From Aureimonas frigidaquae (lineage in GTDB: Bacteria; Pseudomonadota; Alphaproteobacteria; Rhizobiales; Rhizobiaceae), in NCBI RefSeq assembly GCF_001463905.1, contig NZ_BBWR01000002.1:1-64000 (forward strand): a stretch of 64,000 bases of DNA, read 5' to 3'. How positions within the stretch are numbered: position 1 is the stretch's first letter; each line of letters begins with the position of its first letter. Shown one piece after another: positions 20,019-27,694 of this stretch. Below the pieces are notes generated by a model. It made no database searches. It was not told the origin of the DNA and worked only from the letters and a program-made list of their open reading frames with translations. A program made the translations under genes and the position numbers.

Positions 20019-20048
20019 TGTTGAACGCAATCCAATTAGGAGAAGTCC

Positions 20049-20648
20049 ATGAGAGTTTCCCGTGCGCAGGCCGAGGTGAACCGCGACAGGGTGATCGACG
20101 TCGCCAGCCGCCTGTTCCGTCAGCACGGGTTCGACGGGATCGGCCTCAAGGATTTGATGGCTGCTGCCGGTCTGACGCAGGGCGGCTTCTATAAGCAGTT
20201 CACCTCCAAGGAAGATCTGGCCGCCAATGCCTGCACACGTGGCTATGCAGCCGTTCGCGAACGCTGGCGCGAATTCGCGGCCGGCGATCCGCAGCGCCCC
20301 CTCGAGGCGCTGGTGCGCGCCTACCTTTCCTGCGAGCATCGCGACGAGCAGGCAGAGGGCTGCGTGATGGCGGCGCTGGGCCCGGATGCCGCGCGGGCGG
20401 GCCCGGCAATCCGCACGGCGATGGAGGAGGGCGTGGTTGCCTATGTGGATTTCATCGAGGCCTACCTGCCCAACGCGGCAAGCGACCGCCACGGGCGAGC
20501 TATGGCAATCGCCTCGACGATGATCGGGGCAATCGTGCTGTCGCGCAGCGTGAACGATCCAGCCTTGTCCAAGGAGATCCTCGACGCGTCCGTCCGCGAC
20601 ATATTGGAACGCTCGGGCGCCCCAAAGAGCGACGATGGACGAGAATAG
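20049..20648 (+). CDS. TetR/AcrR family transcriptional regulator
   Basis: A 199-residue repressor with an N-terminal helix-turn-helix (about residues 10-56; RLFRQHGFDGIGLKDLMAAAGLTQGGFYKQF) and an alpha-helical ligand-binding domain. AGGAGAAG precedes ATG 20049. It is divergent from the RND adaptor-pump operon and most likely represses it, with derepression by an unknown inducer. The C-terminal half resembles regulators of QacR/AcrR type only in general outline. Confidence 0.9.
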   Translation: MRVSRAQAEVNRDRVIDVASRLFRQHGFDGIGLKDLMAAAGLTQGGFYKQFTSKEDLAANACTRGYAAVRERWREFAAGDPQRPLEALVRAYLSCEHRDEQAEGCVMAALGPDAARAGPAIRTAMEEGVVAYVDFIEAYLPNAASDRHGRAMAIASTMIGAIVLSRSVNDPALSKEILDASVRDILERSGAPKSDDGRE

Positions 20649-20866
20649 ACCTGGCGGTCATACAACGGATCCGACGCAGTGGTGGCCCTGCGCTTTGCGG
20701 CTGCCGGCGGGCTCCTCAAAACACGCGAAAGGCGATCACCAAACAGGCGGCACGGGTTTTGCGCTGGCCGTCAGTGGGTTGCCGTGCAATCGTAAATCCG
20801 ACGGCCCCACTCGGTACCTTGCATTTTCATTTGCATATCGCGCAGAAGCAGCCGAGTGCCCCCGCT

Positions 20867-21106
20867 TTACGGCAGGTTCGTATCGCAATTGGCGAGTTCG
20901 GCCGTGATGCGTGCCCGGTCGGCATCGCTCAGCGGCGTGCCGTCTTCCGTCGTGCCGCGCTCCAGCATGCTGGCGGCAAGGCCGCAGCTTTCGGCCTCGG
21001 CCGTTTCGTCGTCGGCGAGCTGCCACTGCAGGATCCAGCCCCCAAGGGCAATGATCATGACGATGACGAGGGCGATGGTTACGGATTTCGTCATGCGTTG
21101 CGTCAT
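20867..21106 (-). CDS. small membrane-anchored hypothetical protein (79 aa)
   Basis: One N-terminal transmembrane helix (about residues 8-28, VTIALVIVMIIALGGWILQW) is followed by an acidic, probably periplasmic domain with two cysteines (SCGLAASML and ELANCDTNLP) that could form a disulfide. ATG 21106 is the likeliest start, with an in-frame ATG at 21094. No family was recognised. It lies downstream of tRNA-Pro on the same strand. Confidence 0.6.
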   Translation of the reverse strand: MTQRMTKSVTIALVIVMIIALGGWILQWQLADDETAEAESCGLAASMLERGTTEDGTPLSDADRARITAELANCDTNLP

Positions 21107-21188
21107 GGCGTCTCGTCACCAGAGGTCAGGCACCGGCGCCGCAGAAAGGGTGCCCATGCGTTGGGGAAGAAGGGTTTTTCAGTGAAAA

Positions 21189-21265
21189 TGGTCGGAGCGA
21201 GAGGATTCGAACCTCCGACCCCCTGAACCCCATTCAGGTGCGCTACCAGGCTGCGCTACGCTCCG
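21189..21265 (-). tRNA. tRNA-Pro (anticodon GGG)
   Basis: A 77-base cloverleaf on the minus strand. The 7-bp acceptor stem is CGGAGCG with CGCTCCG, the D-arm is GCGCAGCCTGGTAGCGC, and the anticodon loop is ATGGGGT giving GGG. The T-arm is GGAGGTTCGAATCCT, with a genomically encoded ACCA end. It reads proline CCC and CCU codons. Confidence 0.97.
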
Positions 21266-21684
21266 ACGGGCGAAGGCTTATGAAATCTCGGGGGGCAGCG
21301 CAACTTATTTTTCGGCCTGCCGACACGGGGTACGGGCATCAGCAAATGTATCAGCCAAAATGTGTAGGGCGATGGCCTCTACGGTAAAGTCCGCCTGCCG
21401 GACCGCCATGAAGAAGGCGGCCATCTGTCGGTCTTATTCATTGCGTATCGATTAAAGGATGGTAGGCATCTGTTCGCGAGCGACGGTATGTAATTCTGTG
21501 CGCCCAGGCTGGCAGGATGAATTGAAAATTCCAAGTTTTCGGATTGAATTATACTTAAAACGGTCTCGTCACAGTTTCGTCAAATATTTGGGAATTTGCT
21601 ACGCTGTGACTTTCGACTTGCGCAGCGGCCGTATCGCGCGTAGTCTTTGGAAATGAGGGGCGAATGGGACAGGAGGACAGGGCG
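21266..21684. other. about 420-bp intergenic region, relatively AT-rich
   Basis: No convincing gene. The stretch around 21530-21600 is noticeably AT-rich and probably holds the promoter of the small gene at 21685. It also contains the upstream region of tRNA-Pro on the other strand. An open frame at 21459-21656 has no ribosome binding site and no protein-like character. Confidence 0.5.
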
Positions 21685-21888
21685 ATGAGCGGTATGACCC
21701 ATCATAGCATTTCCGACCCATATGTCATGGATATCGGTGGTGACCAGCTCGTATCGCAGGCGACGGCACCAGGTTTGATTCTGCGTCTGCGGGACAGCAA
21801 TCGCGCTTTGGAGAATCTGCTGCGCGAGCTGCGGCGTGATGAATGCATCTATGGCGACGGCGCGCAGGATACGCAGGCTTACGTGTAA
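21685..21888 (+). CDS. small hypothetical protein (67 aa)
   Basis: A strong AGGAGG lies eight bases before ATG 21685; an alternative in-frame ATG at 21664 also has a GAGGGG upstream. The product is acidic, with a helical middle (LILRLRDSNRALENLLREL), and no cysteine or membrane segment. No family was recognised. A tight GC-rich hairpin follows about 40 bases after the stop. Confidence 0.55.
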   Translation: MSGMTHHSISDPYVMDIGGDQLVSQATAPGLILRLRDSNRALENLLRELRRDECIYGDGAQDTQAYV

Positions 21889-21928
21889 TGGCCGTCCGGC
21901 CGGAATAAATCACATGGTATGAATGGAA

Positions 21929-21954
21929 ACGGGCCCGCAAGCGGGCCCGTCGTC
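21929..21954. terminator. bidirectional hairpin between 21685 gene and wrbA
   Basis: Perfect 10-bp arms (ACGGGCCCGC and its complement) separated by two bases, which would fold as an 8-bp stem with a six-base GCAAGC loop. CGTCGTTT follows on the plus strand. It lies between two convergent genes and can serve both. Confidence 0.7.
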
Positions 21955-21975
21955 GTTTGCGCGGATGGTGTTCCG

Positions 21976-22578
21976 TCAGGCGGACAGCTTGCCGGCGATC
22001 TCAGCGATATGGCGGCCCTGGAAGCGTGCACCGTCGAGCTCAACCTCGCTCGGCTGGCGCGAACCGTCGCCCGCGGCGATGGTCGTGGCGCCGTAAGGCG
22101 AGCCGCCGGCGATGGCATCGAGGGTCATCTGGCCGGCAAAGGCGTAAGGCAGGCCGACGATGACGAGGCCATGATGCAGCAGCGTCTTGTGCATCGACAG
22201 AAGGGTCGCCTCGTTGCCGCCGTGCTGCGTGGCCGAGGATGTGAACGCGCCACCGACCTTGCCGATCAGCTTGCCCTGCGCCCAGAGGCCGCCGGTGCGA
22301 TCCCAGAAGGATGCCATCTGGGAGGCCGGGTTGCCGTAACGCGTCGGGGTGCCGACGATGATCGCGTCATATTCGGCCAGATCGGCCGGCTGCGCTTCGG
22401 GGTGCGAATGATCGGTCACGAAGCCGGCAGCCGCCACGACCTCGGCCGGTGCGGTTTCGGGGACGCGCTTGATGTCCACCGTGGCGCCGGCGGCAGCGGC
22501 GCCCTCGGCGACGGCCTCCGCCATGGTCTTGATGTGGCCGTAGCTCGAATAGTACAGCACCAGAACCTTCGTGGTCAT
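21976..22578 (-). CDS. wrbA: NAD(P)H:quinone oxidoreductase, type IV
   Basis: A WrbA-type flavodoxin-like FMN enzyme (200 aa) that reduces quinones by two electrons. The FMN phosphate loop is at the N-terminus ([15 protein letters not shown]), followed by the family motifs [13 protein letters not shown] (about 76-88), [12 protein letters not shown] and [17 protein letters not shown]. It is cytoplasmic, normal in length and monocistronic. Confidence 0.96.
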   Translation of the reverse strand: MTTKVLVLYYSSYGHIKTMAEAVAEGAAAAGATVDIKRVPETAPAEVVAAAGFVTDHSHPEAQPADLAEYDAIIVGTPTRYGNPASQMASFWDRTGGLWAQGKLIGKVGGAFTSSATQHGGNEATLLSMHKTLLHHGLVIVGLPYAFAGQMTLDAIAGGSPYGATTIAAGDGSRQPSEVELDGARFQGRHIAEIAGKLSA

Positions 22579-22736
22579 TATGAAGCTCTTTCCTTGTCAG
22601 CGTTGCAGCTTGCTCTTGACCCAAGATACGCAACTGCGCAGGAAGTCGAGAGCCCCCGGCCAGTGACGGACTGTCCACACGGATCGAACCATCACGCGCC
22701 GGGCCCTGATGGCCGCGCGATACAAGGACAATCGGC

Positions 22737-23474
22737 ATGATCGAAACCGCTTCCATGCTGGCCATCGGGGACGAACTCCTGTCCGGGCGGACCAAGGACA
22801 AGAATATCGGCCACCTGGCCGACGTTTTGACCCTGGCCGGAATCGACCTGAAGGAAGTGCGGATCGTCGGGGACGAGCCCGATGGAATAGCCGAGGCCAT
22901 CAACGCGTTGCGCGCCCGGACCGATTATCTGTTCACCTCCGGCGGGATCGGGCCGACCCATGACGACATGACCGCCGATGCGGTGGGCCAGGCCTTCGGG
23001 CTGGATGTCGGCTTCCACCCGCAGGCCTTCGCGCTCCTGGACGCCCATTACCGCAAGCGGGAAATGCCCTTCACGCCGGCGCGCCAACGCATGGCGCGCA
23101 CGCCGGTCGGCGCATCGCTGATCGACAACAGCGTGTCGGTGGCGCCGGGCTTCCGGGTCGGGAACGTCTTCGTCATGGCAGGCGTGCCGGCCGTGTTCCG
23201 GGCCATGCTGGAAAGCGTCGTGGCCGCCCTGCCGCAGGGCCAGCGCATTCTGTCGGCCGCGATACCCTGTCCGGTCGGAGAGGGCGATATCGGCGGCCCG
23301 CTCGCCGAGATCCAGGCCAGGCACAAGGATGTGGTGATCGGCTCCTACCCGAAGTTCGACGGCGCCGGCTACTCGACCGAACTCGTCGTTCGTTCGCGCG
23401 ATGCCGATGCGTTGGAGCGGGCGAGGGCCGATGTCGCCCAGATGGTGGAAACCATCGTAAGGGAGCGTTCGTAG
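22737..23474 (+). CDS. CinA-like competence/damage-inducible protein A, short form
   Basis: A 245-residue protein of the MoaB/MogA-like fold. The motif TSGGIGPTHDDMTADAV (about 67-83) and the N-terminal AIGDELLSGRTKD are diagnostic of the CinA N-terminal domain. The C-terminal nicotinamide-nucleotide amidase (PncC) domain of full-length CinA is absent; such short forms are common in alphaproteobacteria. The activity of the short form is uncertain, with pyrophosphatase-like activity reported for the domain family. Confidence 0.88.
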   Translation: MIETASMLAIGDELLSGRTKDKNIGHLADVLTLAGIDLKEVRIVGDEPDGIAEAINALRARTDYLFTSGGIGPTHDDMTADAVGQAFGLDVGFHPQAFALLDAHYRKREMPFTPARQRMARTPVGASLIDNSVSVAPGFRVGNVFVMAGVPAVFRAMLESVVAALPQGQRILSAAIPCPVGEGDIGGPLAEIQARHKDVVIGSYPKFDGAGYSTELVVRSRDADALERARADVAQMVETIVRERS

Positions 23475-23539
23475 CCGACTTGCGGCTCCGTTCCCTACGG
23501 GTTATCGCAACTGCACCATTACGGAGCGATTGAAAGCCA

Positions 23540-24034
23540 ATGTCGAGCGAGAAGTCCTTCCCCGTGTCCTGGGACCAGTTCCACCGCGATGCGCGCGCCC
23601 TGGCCTGGAGATTGGCCGGCGTCCGGCCCGATTGGAAGGCGATCGTCTGCATCACGCGCGGGGGGCTCGTCCCCGCCGCCATCATCGCCCGCGAGCTCGG
23701 CACCCGCATGATCGAGACGGTCTGCGTGGCCTCCTATCACGATTACGATACGCAGGGTGAGCTGGCCGTCCTGAAGGGGATCACGCCGGAACTCAAGGTG
23801 GATGACGGTGATGGCGTGTTGATCGTCGACGACCTGACCGACACGGGCAAGACCGCGGCGCTCGTCCGGTCCATGCTGCCGAAGGCGCATTTCGCCACCG
23901 TCTATGCCAAGCCCAAGGGCCGCCCCCTGGTCGATACGTTCATCACCGAAGTATCGCAGGATACGTGGATCTTCTTCCCCTGGGATATGGGCCTGACCTT
24001 CCAGGCGCCCATTTCCAAAGGCGTCGCGGGCTAA
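23540..24034 (+). CDS. gpt: xanthine phosphoribosyltransferase
   Basis: A purine-salvage enzyme (164 aa) joining PRPP to xanthine or guanine. The PRPP-binding loop is [13 protein letters not shown] (about residues 93-105), and [16 protein letters not shown] near residue 38 is typical of Gpt. The C-terminal WIFFPWD is the base-recognition region characteristic of this family. It lies 65 bases after the CinA-like gene on the same strand. Confidence 0.95.
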   Translation: MSSEKSFPVSWDQFHRDARALAWRLAGVRPDWKAIVCITRGGLVPAAIIARELGTRMIETVCVASYHDYDTQGELAVLKGITPELKVDDGDGVLIVDDLTDTGKTAALVRSMLPKAHFATVYAKPKGRPLVDTFITEVSQDTWIFFPWDMGLTFQAPISKGVAG

Positions 24035-24093
24035 AGGCCGGGCAAAGCCCCGGCCGGAGCCTTGCCTCGGCCCGGCCACGGCCTCGACTTTCC

Positions 24094-24774
24094 TCAGCTC
24101 CAGGACGCATCCACCCGGGTGGCATCTTCGATGCCGCGCACCTCCGGGATGCTTTCCGCCGCCAGCCGCAGAGCCAGGCGCTCACGCTGGCTGGCAAGGT
24201 TGCCGGAATAGCGCACGATGCCGTCCTGCACCTCCACATTGTCGTCGCGCAGGTAGAACCAGGGTTGTCGCCGCAGGTCCTCCAGCAAACGCCGGCGGAT
24301 CTCCGCATCGCCGATCGGCTCCGGGGCGCGGGGCGGCGTCGCCTGAATGGCCTTCAGTATGTCCGAGCGCGTGACGATGCCGACGGGCTTTCGATCGTCC
24401 AGGATGACGATGGACCGGATCTTGCGGGCGACCATCTCGGCAACGATCTCCGCCAGGTCGGCATCCTTGGGCAGGGTGCGGACCTTGGTGGACATCATGT
24501 CCCCGGCCGTGTTGGCATGGCTGCGGATGTAGTTGTCGAGCATTTCCCGCGGGCTCTTGCGGTCCCAGGACCACCAGTTGCTCGGCAGCAGGGTATCGAT
24601 GCTGCGTCGGACGATGAAGTCCGTTGTGGTGACGATGCCGACGAGATACCCAGCCGCATCGACGACGGGCAGGGAATTGACCCGCTTCTGCGCCAGGATC
24701 TCCGCGACTTCGGCCACGGAAACATCGGGTGTGATCGTCATGATGGGCGATACCATCAGGTCGGACGCTTTCAT
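24094..24774 (-). CDS. CBS-domain pair plus BON-domain protein
   Basis: A 226-residue protein. Two CBS motifs (about residues 5-60 and 95-150; TTTDFIVRR and TRSDILKAI end each one) form a likely adenine-nucleotide sensor. A C-terminal BON-like region (about 160-226) follows, with DDNVEVQDGIVRYSGNL. The start is ATG 24774 behind AAAGGA. The gene is 62 bases downstream of the siderophore permease and probably co-transcribed, though its role in uptake is unclear. The conserved reading frame ends here; upstream open sequence in this frame is antisense to nothing conserved and was not used. Confidence 0.85.
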   Translation of the reverse strand: MKASDLMVSPIMTITPDVSVAEVAEILAQKRVNSLPVVDAAGYLVGIVTTTDFIVRRSIDTLLPSNWWSWDRKSPREMLDNYIRSHANTAGDMMSTKVRTLPKDADLAEIVAEMVARKIRSIVILDDRKPVGIVTRSDILKAIQATPPRAPEPIGDAEIRRRLLEDLRRQPWFYLRDDNVEVQDGIVRYSGNLASQRERLALRLAAESIPEVRGIEDATRVDASWS

Positions 24775-24836
24775 CGCAATCCTTTCTGCCATCTTCAACT
24801 GCACCGCGCCCTCCCGGACGGGCGGCGGCCGACGTC

Positions 24837-26786
24837 TTATCGGCGGCTGATCAACAGGATCAGATAAAGACCACCAATCAATGACGCAAAGAGCCCGACC
24901 GGCATCTGGTACGGAAAGCCGATCATGCGGGCCAGCCAGTCGGCTCCGGCCAGGAGGATCGCGCCCAGCATCACCGCTGCGGCCGCCTCGTGCAAGGGCT
25001 TGGCAAAGCCGATCTGCCGGGCAAGATGCGGGCCGATCAACCCGGCGAAGGAAAGGGGGCCGACCTGCAACGTCGCCGCGGCGGAGGCCGTGGCCGCAAG
25101 GATCAACATCGCCCTGGTCGCGCCATCGACCGGCACGCCGAGGGAACCGGCCGCCGGGCGGCCCAGCGGCAGGAGCACCAGCCAGCGGGCCAGAAGCGGC
25201 AGCGGCGCTAGAAGAAGAACCGCGCTGAGGAGCGCCGCCACGCCTTGCCGGGCCGTCGAGCCCTGCAGGGCGCCGCTCAGCCATTCCAGCATCTGCATGG
25301 CCTCTGGCCCGCCATCGGAAATGACGGTGGTGACGGCGGCGCCCGTGCAACTGCCCAGCGCCACACCGGCCAGGAGCAGGCGCTCCGGCCCGCCGCTGTT
25401 GCGTGCGGCGATGGCGAGGATTGCCGCCAGCGCCACGGCCGATCCCGCCAGGACGGCGCCGAAACGCAGCGCCGGCCCCGGCATGTCCACCAGCATCAGA
25501 AGGGCAGCCAGAGCCAGGCCCGCCCCCGATGCGATGCCGAGGACCTCCGGGCTCGCCATCGGGTTTCCGGTGACCCGCTGGAGGAGGAAGCCGGACAGGG
25601 CCAGGAGCGCGCCGCTGCCCACCGCGACCGCAAGGCGCGGGGCGCGATAGGGCATGAGCTCCGCGAAGGCGGAGCCCGTCGCCAGGAACCAGCCTTCGCC
25701 GTCGCGCCCCACGCACAGGGCGACGGCCACGACGGCAAGGAGCACCAGGGCGATGATCGCCAGGGCGATGCGCGGATGCGCCAGGCGGTGAAGGACGCGT
25801 GGCGACGGCACCTGCTGCAGGGAGAAGCGCAGGCGCGGCAACGCCCACAGAAGGATCGGGCCGCCGATCAACGCCGTGAAGGCGCCCGTCGGCAGAAGAT
25901 CGCGGCCGCCCACCGTGGCAGCCAGGACGAGCCCGTCTGCGAGCCAGAGCAGAAGCGCGCCGGCGATGGGCGCGGTCAGAAGCTGCATGCCGATCGTGCG
26001 GGCTCCGGCGGCCCGGACCAGCGCGGGCGCCGCCAGTCCGATAAAGCCGATGATGCCGATCATGGAGGTGACGGAACTGGCCAGGAAGACCGCCAGCGCC
26101 AGCGCCACGAGCCGTATGGTTCCCACACCGAGGCCAAGGCTCTTTGCGCTTTCTTCCGCCAGACCCAGTATGACGAGCGGGCGGGTGATCAGCCCGGCGA
26201 AGAGCGCGGCCACGCCGAAGCGCCAGCCGAGCTGCACGGTCGGCTCCCAGCTTTCCTGGGACAGCACCCCGCCACCCCAGATGAAGATCGACATGACATA
26301 ATCGCCATGGGCAAGCGTGAGCGCGGCGCCGAGGGAGGCCGCGACGAGCGACAGGAGCAGGCCCGTCAACACGGTGCCGACCGGCTCCAGCCGACGCCGC
26401 CAGTTGATCAGGATGATCAGCCCCAGCATGGCGCTGCCGCCGACAAAGGCAACCATTCCCCGCCCGCCGGCCAGGAGCGCGGGGGCGTAGAGCGTGGCGA
26501 GGGTCAGCGCAAGCTGCGCTCCGGCCGCGACGCCGAGCGTCGACGGATCGGCGATGGGATTGCGCAGCACCCGCTGCAGAAGAAGGCCCGACAGGCCCAG
26601 AGCCGCCCCGGCGATCAGCGCCATGGCCGCGCGGGGAAGCACGGCATAGGCGAAGTAGATCTGGGCAAAGGCGCTGGTGCCGGCGGCCTGGAACGCCGGC
26701 CAGGCATCGGCAGCAAAGAGCACGGATGCAAGGCCGGCCGCGACGAGGAAGGGCGCTGTGCGCAGGGGTTCCACCTCGGCTTTCAT
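24837..26786 (-). CDS. fused FecCD-type siderophore ABC permease (FhuB-like)
   Basis: A 649-residue inner-membrane permease with two FecCD halves in one chain, each about 320 residues. Similar motifs recur in both halves (GLSGLLLQRVLRNPIADPS and ALSGFLLQRVTGNPMASPE; FIGLAAPALVRAAG and FAGLIGPHLARQIG). This is the FhuB arrangement used for ferric hydroxamates. Translation is coupled to the upstream binding-protein gene by an ATGA overlap at 26783-26786. No cognate ATPase is present in the window. Confidence 0.93.
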   Translation of the reverse strand: MKAEVEPLRTAPFLVAAGLASVLFAADAWPAFQAAGTSAFAQIYFAYAVLPRAAMALIAGAALGLSGLLLQRVLRNPIADPSTLGVAAGAQLALTLATLYAPALLAGGRGMVAFVGGSAMLGLIILINWRRRLEPVGTVLTGLLLSLVAASLGAALTLAHGDYVMSIFIWGGGVLSQESWEPTVQLGWRFGVAALFAGLITRPLVILGLAEESAKSLGLGVGTIRLVALALAVFLASSVTSMIGIIGFIGLAAPALVRAAGARTIGMQLLTAPIAGALLLWLADGLVLAATVGGRDLLPTGAFTALIGGPILLWALPRLRFSLQQVPSPRVLHRLAHPRIALAIIALVLLAVVAVALCVGRDGEGWFLATGSAFAELMPYRAPRLAVAVGSGALLALSGFLLQRVTGNPMASPEVLGIASGAGLALAALLMLVDMPGPALRFGAVLAGSAVALAAILAIAARNSGGPERLLLAGVALGSCTGAAVTTVISDGGPEAMQMLEWLSGALQGSTARQGVAALLSAVLLLAPLPLLARWLVLLPLGRPAAGSLGVPVDGATRAMLILAATASAAATLQVGPLSFAGLIGPHLARQIGFAKPLHEAAAAVMLGAILLAGADWLARMIGFPYQMPVGLFASLIGGLYLILLISRR

Positions 26787-27679
26787 GCCGCTTGCGCACC
26801 GAGGCTGGCCGACAAAAGCCGGATGAAGCGGCGCGCGGTCGGCAGCGCGCCGAAGGCGTTCATGTTCGGCAGAATATGCGCGCGTCCGGAGGCGACGGCC
26901 GGTATGGCCTGCCACAGGACGCTGTGTTCCAGGGCGGCTTCCGCATCCGGTGGAATCGGTCCCACGATGACGATGGCCGCGTCCGGGCGCTCGGCCATGG
27001 CCTCGATGCCGACGGGGGCCGATGCCGCGTAGCGCGTGGGCCCGGAAAACGCATTCTGAAGCCCCATCGCGGCCATGATGCTGCCGAAGAGCGAGTCCGG
27101 GCCGAAAACGCGAGCGTGCCGCGCATCTCCCAGATTGATCAGATAGACTGGCCGTGACGCCCGTCCGGCGAGCGCCTGACGCGCCGCTTCGAGTTCGGCC
27201 TTCGTGTCAGCGATGTAGGACTGCGCCTCTGCCGCGCGGCCGAGCGCATCGCCCATCTGCCGGGTGACGGTGATCGCCTGTTCGAAGGGCGGTGTCTGCG
27301 TACCGAAGATTTCATAGAAGCGCAGCGGCGCGATCGGCTCGATGAGCGGCATCGCCCAGCTGTTGAAGGGCGATACATAGATGGCGTCCGGCCGGAGCGA
27401 TGCCAGGAGCTCCAGATTGAACGATCCGCGCAGGCCGAGATCGATGACCTGCGGCGGGACGGTGGGCTCGACCGCGAGCTTGCGGAACAGCACCAGCTCC
27501 ACGGCGGCGACGGGTACGGTGCCGAGCGCCAGAAGACATTCCAGAAGAGCCCAGTCCAGGACGGCGAGCCGCTGTCCGCCAGCCGCCTGGGCCAGGCCGG
27601 CCGGCGCGGCAAAGGCGGCAGCCAGGGGGGTGGCCAAGGTGCCGGCCAGGAACCGGCGCCTGTCGAAGCCCCCTGCCAT
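26783..27679 (-). CDS. iron-siderophore ABC transporter substrate-binding protein (FhuD-like)
   Basis: A 298-residue periplasmic binding protein with a Tat-type signal (DRRRFLAGTLATPLAAAFA). The fold follows the class III binding-protein pattern (LAVLDWALLECLLALG near the mature N-terminus, RPDAIYVSPF, and a late IPAVASGRAHILP). It lies between the TonB receptor and the fused permease, all on the minus strand, so it should pass the ferric siderophore from receptor to permease. Confidence 0.92.
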   Translation of the reverse strand: MAGGFDRRRFLAGTLATPLAAAFAAPAGLAQAAGGQRLAVLDWALLECLLALGTVPVAAVELVLFRKLAVEPTVPPQVIDLGLRGSFNLELLASLRPDAIYVSPFNSWAMPLIEPIAPLRFYEIFGTQTPPFEQAITVTRQMGDALGRAAEAQSYIADTKAELEAARQALAGRASRPVYLINLGDARHARVFGPDSLFGSIMAAMGLQNAFSGPTRYAASAPVGIEAMAERPDAAIVIVGPIPPDAEAALEHSVLWQAIPAVASGRAHILPNMNAFGALPTARRFIRLLSASLGAQAA

Positions 27680-27694
27680 GCCGCACGCTCCCCC

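Noticed and set aside
24775-26799. N-terminal extension of the CBS-BON frame through the permease gene
   Set aside because: The extra residues are an alternative-frame shadow of the fused permease, and a good ribosome binding site precedes ATG 24774.
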